A stretch of DNA of 64,000 nt, taken from NCBI GenBank assembly GCA_963210315.1, contig OY723284.1, forward strand, positions 1,984,001 to 2,048,000, written 5' to 3'. Below the pieces are notes generated by a model. It made no database searches, was not told the origin of the DNA, and saw only the letters and a program-made list of their open reading frames with translations. The position numbers and the translations under genes are program-made. This DNA comes from Rhynchopus euleeides (Eukaryota; Euglenozoa; Diplonemea; Diplonemida; Diplonemidae). Of the stretch, positions 1-11,076 are shown one piece after another (positions within the stretch are counted from its first letter, which is position 1; each line of letters begins with the position of its first letter).

Positions 1-899
1 GGGCAGTCGAAGGTGCTATCGGTAGCGCTCTGAAGGTGGATGTGTCCTACCTGTCCCCGCACGTCAACATGGCGGCACGGCTGGAAGCGGCGACAAAGCA
101 GTTCGGGGTGCGGACCCTGATGAGCGCGCCCTTCTACTCTCTATTGTCGCGCCCTGTGCGGGATTCCTACACACGCCCCGTCGATGTTGTCGTGCTGAAG
201 GGCACGTCCCTCCCCGTGGCGGTGTATGAGGGGGACAAGATGCCCGTTGCCTGGGAGTCCGTCGACATGGCTGACTTCCCAGCAGACCTCGACGCTGTCC
301 TCCACCAGCTGGACAAGATGCACGCCGAGTTCGATCCCGAGTCGCACGACACGGTGGATAACACGCCGACGATACCCACAACCTCGAACTTTTACAAAGA
401 CTATGTCCTCACACAGGAGTCGGATGCTGAGAATTTACAACCGCCAGATGCACCTCTGACCCATATTCTCGTCAAGAGTGATGACGAGCTGGAACGCATG
501 CAGGAGGCTGGGATGTACAATCTGAAGACGGTATGCCGGCATTTCCTGTGAGGCGTGACACACACACCGTGTGTACACTCAGCTGTGATGCTCTGTTTGT
601 GCATCGTGTATGCGTGCGCTGCCAACGGTCTTTTTTTCCCGTGACCTGAGGCAGGTTGGAGCAGAAAATACTCACCTCCCCATCTGCCTCTCCACCACAC
701 CACCCCACACCAGATGTCGCTGATCTGCTACGCGCACTACGTCACAGGGGAGTGGGACCGCGGCGGGGATCTCTACAACGCCCTCCTGACCGCCTTCCCT
801 GACGACCGAGCCTCCGTCGTGATCTACGACTACATGTCTATGTTTAACTTCCGCGCGCCCCGTGATTGGCGGGGATATCGTGTGCTCGGTGATAAATAA
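1..899 (+). CDS. Adenylate/guanylate cyclase, 3' end (two exons, 5' truncated by window)
   Basis: Class III nucleotide cyclase; the family makes cAMP or cGMP from ATP or GTP, usually at the cell membrane. Only the C-terminal part is present. The reading frame is open from the window edge (positions 3-530) and includes the catalytic-core signature YLSPHVNMAARLEAATKQFG at about positions 48-107. This NMAARLE segment is the Asn/Arg transition-state region of class III cyclases. A GTATGC donor at 531 and a CAG acceptor ending at 713 define a 183-bp phase-0 intron. The second exon, 714-899, continues with a short C-terminal segment ending WRGYRVLGDK and a TAA stop. The two exons join on a codon boundary. 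A downstream alpha-helical tail after the cyclase core is normal in protist receptor cyclases. Substrate choice (ATP or GTP) cannot be read because the base-selecting residues lie upstream of the window. Confidence 0.85.
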
Positions 900-3071
900 C
901 GAGCGGGGTGCAGAGTCAGCTCTGTCTCAGCGATACACTTCCCTCGCTGTGAGTGGGGGTCGGGGTAGGGAGGAGGGATGAGGGATGAGGGATGAGGGGT
1001 GTGTCTGTGGCGCGTTGTGTGACAGATGCGTGCGTGCGGGGTTGTGATATTCTTTGCATTTCTGAGTGAAGCCCCTCCGCGCCCCCCCCCCTCCCCGTAG
1101 TGCGTTTTCACTACGACAAAGGGATTCACGTGCTCCGTATTGCTCTTTAAATAGTCATCTCCGTTGCCGATCTGTGTGGGTGTTCCTGCAAAAGACTGCG
1201 CTTCCGCGCCTCGAAATAATTGCGAACCACCCCCACCACCCCTCCTATGGCAAGCACTCTTGCGTGGACGTCCGTTTTATTTTTCGGAGGTGGGTCTTCG
1301 CTATCAGCAAATATTCGGCAACGCAATATTTGGCGTTGTTCACCTATAGACTATTGGAAAAACTGCACTGAACAATGCATCGTTTTTTTTGGCACCATAG
1401 CGAAGACCCTGGCGTCAACCCCTGCCAATGGGGGTGCCGTGTGATCAGTGCTGTGGGGTGTCTTGGGTGTTTCCGCACCCAAGGGGTGGCTCCTTTATTT
1501 TTTGCGACGTTTTGCGAAAAAAATATACTCACACAAAACAGTGAAAAATACCATACAGAGAGAGACCTCGAGGCCCCGTGCCCCGGATTCCTGGTGCAAA
1601 GTACCTCTCGCAATTTGGGACAAACCCACACCCCAGAAAGTTTTGAGTAGTGCACATCCCCTCGCCCGTTCTTCTTCTTCTTCTCCTTCTTCTTGACACC
1701 CCCATCCCCCGAAGGCGGATAGCCCCAGGGCAGTGGGGTGAAAGGGGCAATCTTTCCCATTCCTGGGAACTTTTGCTCCCTCGCGAACGTAGCCCTTCAC
1801 ACCCAATACACAGCTGCTCGAGGGCGCTGAAATAGTGATGCACTCTCCCGCATTGGGTGTGAGATGCCATGTCTGAGGCCACCCAGAATCCGTGATCCCT
1901 GCGTTTCCGCGCGGGGATGAGCCAGCCCCTTCCCGGGATAGTGGTAAATCTTGGTGCAGTGGTGCAGAACATTTTATTTCTCCGGGGAATCCGTGTCACA
2001 GGGTCCTCCGATGAATGCCGTATCCTGCCACGACAGAACCCATCCATTCAAAGGAGAGAGAAGCTGCTGTGGGCATTCAGGTTCCTGAAACTGCAGCAAA
2101 GAAATGGCTCAAAGCTTGTCTGGTCTGCTGGGAACGGAAGTGCGCTATTGCCGGGGGGGGGGGGGGGGGGGTGATACTGTCCCCACAGCAGCTGCGCAGC
2201 CGCGATACAGAGAGAGCCATCTTGAAGGCGGTGCGAAGCAGTGCCTTCCGAAGATCATCAACATCCTCTCCAACAGGAACCACCTGGAGTAAATCGCGTC
2301 CACAAAGCTTTTATTCGATCGTCTCACTTAGGCGTTGCAGGGGGGGGGGGGGTGGTGGGTGGGGGTGGGGGTGGGGCGTTATCAGATGCTTCTCCTTGAC
2401 CCCTTGGTTGTGTGCCGACGCGGAGTTCTGTGTTCTTCCCGGGGGGGGAGGAGGGAAGGGGAGTGCAGTGGAGTGGTCTTCTGCCTGCTCCTTTCGACGC
2501 TTTTCTCACAAAAAGGAGGGGGAGAAATGCGGGCGAAATAACGCATGCCCTTCGGCACGGGTGGGGAAGATCTCTGCCCCCCATCCCCCCCCCCCCCCCC
2601 CCTGAAGGTGTTAAAAGAATGCCGTCACAGTCTGTTGGTCTTGTGCGTCAGGAGGTCGTCGATACCAAAATAAATGGCACGGTGTCCTCGGAAACCCAAG
2701 CGAGTCAAAACTAAATGAGAGGAGCGTGGTGTTCGGTGGCACCCCCCTCCCCACCCCCCCCAACGGCTTGTGTCATGAGAACTACAACCGGATTTGGCGC
2801 ACAAACAACAAAGCCTCTTCTATTATTACCGTGTTGCCCATCCACGATCCCTGCCCTCCCACCGCCAACCAGCAGGAACAAGCGGAGAGGGGGGTGTTGA
2901 AGGCTTTCCAAGCGAGCCTTTTGACAAACCCCCCCACCCCCACCCCCCCAGTCGGGAGGGGCGTGCGTGCGTGCCGGAGGGGGTAGGGGGGGTGGGTGGG
3001 TAGGAAGGCCCCACAAAACCCCCACCCCCCCCCCCCCTCCCCCCCGCACCCCCCTAACACAACAGCGCACC
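900..3071. other. Intergenic, homopolymer-rich, no gene recognised
   Basis: No convincing coding sequence. The stretch holds long single-base runs, notably 19 G at 2153-2171, 12 G near 2341-2352 and 18 C at 2585-2602, plus CTT repeats near 1671-1694. A perfect hairpin CTTGGGTG/CACCCAAG lies at about 1464-1485, and an 11-bp inverted pair (TCACACCCAAT/ATTGGGTGTGA) at about 1798 and 1853. The last 100 bases before the next gene are C-rich and end in ACAACAG, a plausible trans-splice or cis-splice acceptor for the gene that starts at 3072. Confidence 0.6.
1292..1409. repeat. Small inverted-repeat element, GGGTCTTCGCTAT ends
   Basis: A 118-bp segment with a perfect 13-bp terminal inverted repeat (GGGTCTTCGCTAT at 1292-1304, ATAGCGAAGACCC at 1397-1409). 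The same terminal word recurs in the larger inverted-repeat element at 45267-45709 and once at about 46285, so this is probably a member of a small non-autonomous family. No coding capacity. Confidence 0.5.
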
Positions 3072-5465
3072 ATGCAGACCAATGCGTGGCAGCCGCAGCC
3101 GCAGCTGGGGCACCACCCCCACCACGCGGCTGCCACCGCAACCCCTGGCCTGACCCCACACCCAGGCATGGGGTACCAACCTACACCGCAGGCTCCGGGC
3201 GCCCTGGACCCCTCCCTGGCGTTCCCCTTGGGGGTCCCCGCCGCCACCGCCACCGCCGCCACCACCGCCCCGCCCCTGGGGTCGGCTGTGGGGTACGGCG
3301 GTGCCACCGCCGCGTCTCTCCCCGCAGCCCCCGCAGCACCAGCCTCTGCGGTGGGGGGCTACGCCTCCCCCGCGCAGCACGCGGGGCTGTCGCACACCCC
3401 CCTGCCCGGGGGCGACCTTCCCTCCACGGGGCTCCTCCCCACCACCCACCAGCCTTTCGGGGTTGCCACGGCGCCCGCCCTCCCGACGGACCCCACCACC
3501 GGGAGCAGCTTGGCGTTCGGCACAACCCCTGCTGCCGGATACCCCACCTCGCTCGGCATGCCCTCCTCAGCCGGGGCACTCCCAGGAGGGGACCTCGGCC
3601 TGCCGTCTGCCTCGGGGCTGCCCTACCCTGCCCCTGTGGGCGGGGGCATGGGCCTCCACAGCACCGATCTGCCTGCAGGAGGGGCTTCCGTGTTTCCCAC
3701 GGCTGGGGTCACGCCTCTGCCTTCGATGGGTGCAGGTGGAGGTGGTGTCGGAGGGCTTTCAAGCCTCCCCCCCGTCTCCTCAGGTATCGGTGGTGGCATC
3801 GGTGGCGGAGGCCTCAGTGGCCTCGGCGGAGGTGTTGGAGGAGGTCTGGGCGGTGGCTATCCCGGTGGGATGTCCGGGCTGGATCCCGGCCTGGCGGGGG
3901 CGGGTGTTGGTGTGGGGGCAGGGGGGTACCCCGGGCTGTCTGGCGTGTCGAGGGATCCGCGGGAGGAGGAGTTGGACAGCCTGCGGAGGCAGGTGAAGGA
4001 GATGGATGAGAAGGCGCGGCAGACGGAGGAGGACAGCAGGCGGCAGGCCGAGAGGCGCAGGGAAGAGGAGGAGCGGGCGGAGCGGCAGAAGCAGCAGCAG
4101 CAGCAGGCCAGCAATCCCAACGTCTGGAAGTGTCAGGAATGCACCCTTGAGAACAACCTGTATAAAGAGAAGTGCGATGCTTGCGAAGCGCCCCGAAGGC
4201 TCGTCACCAGTGGTGGTGGAGGGGGAGGTGGTGGTGGTGGTGGCGGCGGCGGCGGCGCCAGCTGGAGCTGCCAGAAGTGCTACGCATCGAGCAACACAGG
4301 TCACGCCTGCAAGGTATGTTTTGCGCGTGGGGCGTGGGGTGTTGGGTGTGGGTGGGGGTACCGTATCGAGTGAAGGGAGATTACCCCCTTGTAGGCTATC
4401 TGAGTTCACGTGACCAACGGTGAGTTTTCATCTTTTTTCAGTCACATAAAGTCACCCCTGAGGTGAACGCAGATCGCTCACCTTGTGTTTCTTCTTCTTT
4501 TTCTTCTTATTCTACTTCAACACCCCCCACCCCATCCCCGCAGATCTGCAACGCGCCGAAGGGGACGCCGGACCATGCGCCTCCAACACAGCAGCAGCAG
4601 GCGCCGTCGTCACAGCCAGCAAGCGCCAAGGTTGCCCCGGATGAGTGGCAGTGCGACACATGCACCTACGTCTCCAAGATGTCGCGGAATAACTGCGAGA
4701 TGTGCCAGCAGGCGAAGGTATGCCAAGCAGGGGCAGGGGCAGGGGCTGCCACTTCAGAACTCGGGGGTTGTTCCGCAAATGAGATGCGATGAAACGCAGC
4801 AGCCCACCCCCCCCCCCCATCCCCACCGCCACACCCCCCACAGCCGCAGAAGGTGAAGGATAGGGAGACCCTCCTGGCCACCCCCGAAGGGTGGACGTGC
4901 TCCGTGTGCACCCTTGTGAACCCGACATCCCTCTCGAAGTATGCCAATGCTGTGCCCATGCGCTGCCCCTTTGCGTTGCCCAGGGGGGTTCGCACCGTTC
5001 GCACCCAACCAGACACCCCCCAGCGAGTGTGAAGGGAAGCCGGCTCTCTGGCTTTCGTCTTACTGCAGGGCGTCACCCCCCACCCCACCCTGCAGGTGCA
5101 GTGCATGCGGTGGGAACTCCCCGCCTGGGATGGGGAGGCCGGCGCCCTCCTCGCGTGGTGGCGGGGGGTACAGCAGTTCTCCGTTTCCGGCGGAGCTCAT
5201 GCGGCAGCAGCAGCAGCAGAGGGGCGGCGCGCAGGCACCGCCTGTTTTCGGCGATGCGATCGTGCCGCAGCAGGACCGCGACTGCAATTTCTGCAACAAC
5301 TGCCAGTCGCAGTTCACCATGCTCGTGAGGCGGCACCACTGCAGGAAGTGCGGCTTCATTTTCTGCCACAACTGCAGCACGCATAAGCTGTCCCTGCCTG
5401 CCTACCGCAACCAGGGCCCACAGCGTGTGTGCGACAGTTGCTTCAGTAGCCATCTGGATGGCTAG
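3072..5465 (+). CDS. Four RanBP2-type zinc fingers plus C-terminal FYVE domain protein
   Basis: Four exons: 3072-4313, 4544-4717, 4844-4938, 5096-5465, joining to a 626-residue protein. Residues 1-300 are Ala/Pro/Gly-rich, followed by a charged coiled-coil-like stretch (about 300-345). There are four RanBP2 zinc fingers (W-x-C-x2-C-x9/10-C-x2-C) at about 352-376, 397-420, 448-472 and 489-512, and a FYVE finger at about 550-620 with RRHHCRKCG and RVCDSC. FYVE domains bind phosphatidylinositol-3-phosphate on endosomes; RanBP2 fingers bind ubiquitin, Ran or RNA. A ubiquitin-reading endosomal adaptor is the natural inference. Introns have GTATG(T/C) donors and CAG acceptors. Intron 3 (4939-5095) is supported because joining it restores the fourth finger (SLSK|CSACGG); unspliced reading destroys it. 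ATG 3072 was preferred over 2967 because the intervening sequence is low-complexity and an acceptor-like CAG sits just upstream. Confidence 0.85.
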
Positions 5466-5763
5466 AGAGATGGGATTTCCGACCCTCCTGCTGAAGGAGA
5501 CAAGGAAGCCCTTTAAAATACGGCGTGTGTGAGGGGTTTGTGTGTGATGGGTGGAACACACACAGACACAGCACACGATACTGCGCGCGTGCGATAAAGG
5601 TTACAATATCCACACACACACACGACATAAAAATGCTGGCCAGATCTGCCGGCAACAGTTCCTCCCATTCCTCTACTTCTAACCTCCGGGCCGTTACCAC
5701 ACATCCCCCCCCACACCCCTGCGAAGGCGATCTGCGAGTCCGCCGCCCCGCCCCCCCCCCCCC
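5466..5763. other. 3' flank of zinc-finger/FYVE gene, ends in poly-C run
   Basis: Non-coding. It contains short CA-rich stretches at about 5560-5625 and ends in 13 C (5751-5763) that directly abut the inverted-repeat element starting at 5764. Confidence 0.5.
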
Positions 5764-5974
5764 TAGGCCCTTGCATGGCTGTTTAAATCTCTGTTTAGGG
5801 CTGTCACAAACACGATTTTTTGGATTTTGGGCCAAAAACTCCACCAAAATGGGCGTACCTGGCCAAAAATCGAGTGGGGGATCACTGAAAAAATCCGGGA
5901 AAATAGCGGACACCCTCGGGAAAGTCGATCCATTCGAATTATTTGGCATTTTTTCCTGAAAAATCCCCCGAAAA

Positions 5975-6790
5975 AGTGTAACGCTCGTGTAACGCTCTTG
6001 GGCCGATTTGTAACGGTCCAAAAATACCACTTCCAAAAAGCAGAGAAGGCCTCTAAGCACCCCAAAACCACACAGATACCCCTCGGGGTAGGTTCCTGGG
6101 TGGTTTCTAGTGGTTTTGGGGGCCTCATGGTACCCAGAGGCGGTCTGAAAGAGGTTTCTCGTGGAAAAATTTGATACTTTCCCGAAAAAACCCATATTTT
6201 TGGGAGCTGAAATCTGCACGAAATCCCCAAACTATCACCCAAAATTGTCACCAAAGTGAAGAATTCACCCCGGAAGTGATTCCGGCAGACCAAAATGGGT
6301 GGAGTACCCTGTTTTCGGGTCAAAAATGCTGATTTTTTCAATGATATCCGCCCATGTCATGGTCTGTAACAGTAGTGTAACAGTAGACCCCCCAATTTGG
6401 GCCGTTTTGGACCAGTTCCGAGCAACCACTTTCAAAGGCGGAGAAGGTCTCTAAACACCCCACAACCACATAGCTACCCCCTGAGGTAGGTTCCTGGGTG
6501 GTTTTTAGTGGTTTTGGTGGCCTTGTGACGCCCAGAGGCGGTCTGAAAGAGGGTTCTCGTGGGAGACCCGCCATAACCCCACCAATCCCTTGTTTTTAGG
6601 GGGTGTAACCAGGGTGGGCATGAATCACCCAAAATATCAGCCAAAATCGTCACCAAAGTGAAAAATTCCGCTCGCAATTGATTCCGGGAGCCCAAATTGG
6701 GCGGAGTACCCTGTTTTCGGGTCAAACCTACGGAATATTTCAGTGGTATCCACATATGTAAATGGTCAGTAACAGTCGCGTAACAGTAGC
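5975..6790. repeat. Two tandem diverged units of about 390-400 bp
   Basis: Each unit begins with a GTAAC...GTGTAAC(A/G) pair (about 5977, 6364, 6768). It then runs through a TAGGTTCCTGGGTGGTTT block, the AGAGGCGGTCTGAAAGAGG block and GGAGTACCCTGTTTTCGGGTC. The units differ at many positions, so the duplication is not recent. A third start occurs at about 6764 and ends abruptly at CCCCCCTAGC. Confidence 0.65.
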
Positions 6791-6895
6791 CCCCCTAGCA
6801 TATACCGACAAAGTGGGCACACACTATGAGATGAACATGGCATCAGGTGCAGTGCCCGCAGAAGAGACCCATGTGTGACACCGGTGTGTCTGTAG

Positions 6896-7177
6896 GACGA
6901 AGAGGGGCTGGGAGAAGGCGGCAAACAGCAGGGTGACGATGGCAGGGCAAAACTCTGGAACGAGAAAACGGGCCCGCACAAGCACACTCAACTGCAGTCG
7001 AGATCCGACAGCCGGGCAGACAGTCTGGCAGAATTCAATGTTGTCAGACTCAAGAACCGCCAAGAAGGGATTCTGTATCCCTTGACAAGGAATGAACTGC
7101 AGGAATTTGCAGCAGAACTAGGTGCTGAGGTACCAACCATACTCAAACGTGGATTTGTGAATTTTCTGGGTGAATAA
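6896..7177 (+). pseudogene. Possible exon or captured coding fragment inside the 5.8-kb element
   Basis: An open frame of 94 codons without an ATG lies directly after CTGTAG, which could be a splice acceptor, and ends in TAA. The C-terminal half reads like protein (RLKNRQEGILYPLTRNELQ, then EFAAELGAEVPTILKRGFVN). No family is recognised. It could be a captured gene fragment, part of a decayed transposon gene, or chance. Confidence 0.25.
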
Positions 7178-7516
7178 CAGGAGAAAAGCGCCCTAATGGA
7201 GGGGCTTTTTCCGACAAAAATACCCGAAAAATCCCCAAAAAAGCTGGAAAATTGGGGTGGAAGGGTGGGAAACAGGTGGGAGAGACCCACAAAAGTCATT
7301 TGGTGGTGTTTTGGGGGGGTATTTTGGACCCAAAAATTGAAAAATGGCCAAAATTTGGTTTTGTGACAGAAAATCGGGGGCTATGCAAGGGCCTACCCCC
7401 CCCCCCCTCCCCTTTCGGCATCGCATGGAGGGGGAGGGTGTCCTTTTCGCTGTGAAAAAAGTCTGTCTTCCCCCCCCGCACCCGCCACCCACCCACCCCG
7501 TGTACGGAACGGTGCC

Positions 7517-7518
<2 letters not shown>

Positions 7519-7553
<35 letters not shown>
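7519..7553. repeat. (CT)n microsatellite
   Basis: About 17 CT units. On the minus strand this is a (GA)n tract lying about 60 bp downstream of the non-LTR retrotransposon stop codon, so it may be that element's 3' tail rather than an independent microsatellite. Confidence 0.8.
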
Positions 7554-7556
<3 letters not shown>

Positions 7557-7611
7557 TGCTTATAGTGTGAATATCCCCGAAACGAAAATACTCGCACCCC
7601 AAGGGTGTCGT

Positions 7612-10407
7612 CTACTTAACTACGCGGGCCCGCGGCCCGGTAGACTCCCCTTGTTTGAGAGAGGAGCTGCTCTGGTGGGGTGAGGGAAGTGACACAGGAG
7701 GAGGAGGAGGCGCAGGCGCCACACGGTCTGTAGCGCCCGGTGACGCGCTACGTGAGGAAGGAGGATTAAGGTAGGCCCGGAAGCCTGTAGGCGCGTGCGG
7801 TGACCGCGCACGGGCGGAGGAGGAAGAGGCACCAGAACGGGGCCTTTGGGGAAGGGCTGCGTCAACGGACACGCCGTCGGGAGGGGAGGTAGTAGGAGAA
7901 GGTGGGTCCGGATCAGCGGCGCCCACGTCAACGTCAGCGTTAGCGGTGGGGATCACGTGGTCGACCCTAGGCCTTTGGGCAGGCAGTGCCGGGGTGGAAC
8001 CGGTATGCGCCTCTAAGGCGGTGCGCTTCAGCTGCGCCACGGCGGGGATGGATGGCCTGACGCCGTCGGGTGAGAGCCTCCTACGAGGCTGCATCAGGTG
8101 GCGGTGGGGTGAGCCCGGGGAGCACACGGTATGGGCCAGCCTCTTCAGGATAACTGGAGGGGTGGCGGGCTCGGGAGTAGCGGGACACGGGGTCGCTTCA
8201 GGGGAGGGCTGAGGCGCAGGCACACGGGGTGGCGTGGTGGAGGGAAGATCCCCCACGGTAGGCGCAGTCGCCTCTGGGAAGGGCGGGGTTGGCGGCACAT
8301 GGGGCGGCGGGGTGGGGGCGTCTGCCTCCACAGGCGTCGCAGGGGCGGGAGGGGCGTGGTGGCCCTTCTTGCAGCAAGCGGTGGGGCGTCTGTCATCCAT
8401 CTCAGGCAGAGAGGCGCAGACCCCGCAGGGGGGCAGGTCATGGTCGCGGCAGCCGTGGTGGCCACGCTTGCAGCACATGTTGGAGGAGCTGCAGGTGCCG
8501 CAGCGGAGCAGCCGGTGCGTGCTGCAGAACTGCACGGGCAGTCCGTCATCCTGGCGGTGGTGGGCCCGGCAGCAGTCTTCCATTCGCAGGGTTCGGTTGT
8601 GCCCCGCCGCGTCGCAGTCATGGCACTTGGGCTTGGAGTGGGCCCTGCAGACGTTGCGAGCCAGCACCTCCGAACGGGGGGCATAGCGCTCAGCGCCGCA
8701 CGGCGCCGACCTCGGGCTGACCGTGTCGAGGGGGTCACGGGTGGGGGCTACGGGAGTAGGGTCCCACTGTTCGCTTCGCGTGTCCCGGTCGGGCACCTCG
8801 GTATACGACGGGGTAAGGTCCAGGCCCCACGACTTGCTCGAGGCCCAGTGGATCGCGCGGGGAATCTGCTCGATCAGGATACGGGTGGTGAGCCCGTGGC
8901 AGGCAAAGCGGGGGCGCGGCTCAAGACCGCCCCAGACTTCCTTCACCCCCACCGCGCGGAGGCAGTAGACACGCGAGACAAACGCGCCAGGCAGGGGCGC
9001 GCGGAGGTTAACTGCTTCACACTGGGAGACAAGGTATTTCAACATCTGCCCCATCATGCGTCCACGCATGTTGAGTGGGGCGGGCTGGGTTCCTGCCGGG
9101 GCGCCAGTAGCGATCGGGCAGACGTCGAGCCCGGAGAAGACCTCGAAGTCGATGGCGAGCTCGCAGAAGGAGACGGACCCCTCCCTCGTCCAGGTGAGAC
9201 GACCGAGCCAGGCCCGCAGGGCACGCATGATGCACTCTCCGTGAGTCCAGCGGGGTGGGTTGTCCGGCAGTGAGGCCAGGTCGGACTGATGGGGCGCAGC
9301 GGGTCGCGCTAGCGCTGCGTCCCACGCGCAAACAGTTGGGGATACCCCGAGGCGCTCACGTTCCAGCACATCTCTGCGGGCGACTATCGTGCTCATTAGG
9401 TGGTGCAGGTCCTTCGCCCGCACCGTACCGGATAGGGGTTTCGGTATGATGCCCCAGTTGGCTAGGCAGGGCGGCCATGAGAGGCGCTCCTCACAGAGAC
9501 CCGCGTACCGCTCCCGGGCACGGACGTCGTTGTGGGCAGGGCATTCCCAGAAGAGATGCGTGACGGTTTCGGGGGAGCCCGTATCGCAATTCCGGCAGAG
9601 GCGGTCGCTACCCGGCTCCGGCTGTGTTGCTGTGAGGGGTAGGGGCACCTCACCCGAGTCGTCGAGGACATCGAACTCGGACGGGGCTGAGCTCGACGAG
9701 TCGTCGTCATCATCGGTGTCACCGGCAGCGTCGCCGTCCGCGGGTGCTGTGGCGTGGTCGGCAGCGGTCACAGGAGGTGGAGTAGGAGCGGTCGAGCGCT
9801 CGGCCTCCGGCCCGTCAGGCGCGGAGTCCGTCGCAGCCCCAAGCTTATTGCGTCCCCAGCGGTCTGCCAGGAACACGCCCCCAACAATAATGCAGCGCAT
9901 CGCAGCGGCGAGCACAGGATCCCCACATGATTGCCAGAAGTCGTTTGTCAGCACGGTGTCAACGCCGTCCTCCACACCGCCGAAGGAGGGTCTGGAGATA
10001 GCAAGCCTTCGCCAGATGTTGTGACGCAGCGCCTCGCGTAGCACATGGTTCCGTGCCGCCACTTCGAGTGAAAGCAGTGGTTCGGAACCTCCTGGAGCAG
10101 ATATGAGGGAAACATCATCGCCGCAGGTGAGGGAGGCCGGCGGCAGTCCTTTTTTGAGCGCAAGCCCGATAGGCCCGAGGGGGACGTCGATGCGTGTTTT
10201 TTGCGCATACATGGCCCGGATGCGGTTGAATCGCGGGATCAATTCTGGTAGGCGGCGGCAGGAGTCTAGAAGTAGGAGCAGCATGCGATACGGCACTATG
10301 ATTCCTGGGGTCTCTCTCTCACCCCTTCGTAGCCCCCAAGCATGACGGGCGGATTCTGTGGATTCTGCGCGATAGTCCTCCCCCCCCCTCCCCTCCCTCG
10401 TTTTCAC
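7612..10407 (-). CDS. Non-LTR retrotransposon, C-terminal region (5' truncated copy)
   Basis: A single open frame of up to 931 codons; the first true ATG gives about 890 residues (start near 10284). The segment around 9535-9600 holds the CCHC knuckle placed after the RT domain of LINE-type elements: C-x2-C-x9-H-x4-C within CRNCDTGSPETVTHLFWEC. It is preceded by the familiar GGVFLADRWGRNKLG stretch and an acidic low-complexity insertion. Downstream are repeated Cys/His motifs (CRAH, CCRAHH, CCKRGHH, CGVC, CCKKGHH) at roughly 8360-8660 and then a Pro/Ser-rich tail. No reverse-transcriptase catalytic motifs or endonuclease domain are present, so the copy is 5' truncated, as is usual for LINEs. 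A possible (GA)n tail follows the stop. The absence of stops over 2.8 kb suggests a young insertion or retained function. Family identity beyond non-LTR is not claimed. Confidence 0.6.
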   Translation of the reverse strand: MKTREGRGGEDYRAESTESARHAWGLRRGERETPGIIVPYRMLLLLLDSCRRLPELIPRFNRIRAMYAQKTRIDVPLGPIGLALKKGLPPASLTCGDDVSLISAPGGSEPLLSLEVAARNHVLREALRHNIWRRLAISRPSFGGVEDGVDTVLTNDFWQSCGDPVLAAAMRCIIVGGVFLADRWGRNKLGAATDSAPDGPEAERSTAPTPPPVTAADHATAPADGDAAGDTDDDDDSSSSAPSEFDVLDDSGEVPLPLTATQPEPGSDRLCRNCDTGSPETVTHLFWECPAHNDVRARERYAGLCEERLSWPPCLANWGIIPKPLSGTVRAKDLHHLMSTIVARRDVLERERLGVSPTVCAWDAALARPAAPHQSDLASLPDNPPRWTHGECIMRALRAWLGRLTWTREGSVSFCELAIDFEVFSGLDVCPIATGAPAGTQPAPLNMRGRMMGQMLKYLVSQCEAVNLRAPLPGAFVSRVYCLRAVGVKEVWGGLEPRPRFACHGLTTRILIEQIPRAIHWASSKSWGLDLTPSYTEVPDRDTRSEQWDPTPVAPTRDPLDTVSPRSAPCGAERYAPRSEVLARNVCRAHSKPKCHDCDAAGHNRTLRMEDCCRAHHRQDDGLPVQFCSTHRLLRCGTCSSSNMCCKRGHHGCRDHDLPPCGVCASLPEMDDRRPTACCKKGHHAPPAPATPVEADAPTPPPHVPPTPPFPEATAPTVGDLPSTTPPRVPAPQPSPEATPCPATPEPATPPVILKRLAHTVCSPGSPHRHLMQPRRRLSPDGVRPSIPAVAQLKRTALEAHTGSTPALPAQRPRVDHVIPTANADVDVGAADPDPPSPTTSPPDGVSVDAALPQRPRSGASSSSARARSPHAPTGFRAYLNPPSSRSASPGATDRVAPAPPPPPVSLPSPHQSSSSLKQGESTGPRARVVK

Positions 10408-11076
10408 GACTTCCCTGGGTGGGCGGCAGTGGCTGTCTTGGCTCTCTGGGATCGGATGAAGAACGCAGCTCGACGCGCGATATACTCAAATAGGTGGGGT
10501 GGGGTGGGGCTGTTTGGTTTTTTGGCGTCGCTGGTTTCCCCCCCCAAAAAAAAATATACCGCCGCCGCCTCTATATGTGGGAAAGGAGAGACAGCGCGAG
10601 GGTTGCGACGATTTTCTCTCTCCCTCTGGAAAAGCACCGCTTGACACAGGGTGAAGATCTGGGCCTGAAGGAAGAGGGCTGCTCTGCCTCCGTTATTGCC
10701 TTGGCGCCTTGTTGAAGCGCCTGCCTTCGCTGCAAGCCTGTTGAGGAGCCTGGAGGCATTGATTCAGAGATGCGCAACGTGCCCCTGCACACCACGCCCC
10801 TACCACATGGCAGGCGGGGGTGATGTGTCTGTGGGGGGAAGCACCAGGTGCAGCACTAAAACAAGAAACGTAAAGTCGCTGTCGGGCCCGACACGACACT
10901 GTTTGCTGAAAGCGAATGGGCACCAATCCTATGGATCGGTGGGTCTCACACCGGGGACGGGTGCGATCCACACATAAACACAGGCTGGCATCGCGGATTG
11001 ATACTGCACAGCAAGCCGGGTTCCAGGGGTGGGCGCGGGGGGGGGGGGGGGGGCGGTGTGTGGGCCTGTGTGGCTA
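10408..11076. other. Intergenic, no gene recognised
   Basis: No supported coding sequence. It contains an A-run/GCC-rich patch near 10547-10570 and a run of 17 G at 11037-11053, 23 bp before the palindromic element. Confidence 0.5.

Larger units (their letters stand above)
5764..7395. mobile_element. 1.6-kb inverted-repeat element between two poly-C runs
   Basis: Both ends carry TAGGCCCTTGCAT pointing inward (5764-5776; complement at 7383-7395). The inverted similarity continues with gaps for roughly 100 bp (shared CTGTCACAAA and CCACCAAA blocks). The + strand has 13 C immediately left and 12 C immediately right, so the element appears inserted in a C homopolymer. The interior holds two diverged tandem units (5975-6790) and a short open frame (6896-7177) but no transposase. 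A second element of similar size and design occupies 33276-39727. Non-autonomous status is inferred. Confidence 0.6.

Noticed and set aside
8131-9273. 380-codon + strand frame in the LINE region
   Set aside because: Antisense to the Cys/His-rich LINE frame, which has recognisable motifs; this frame has none.
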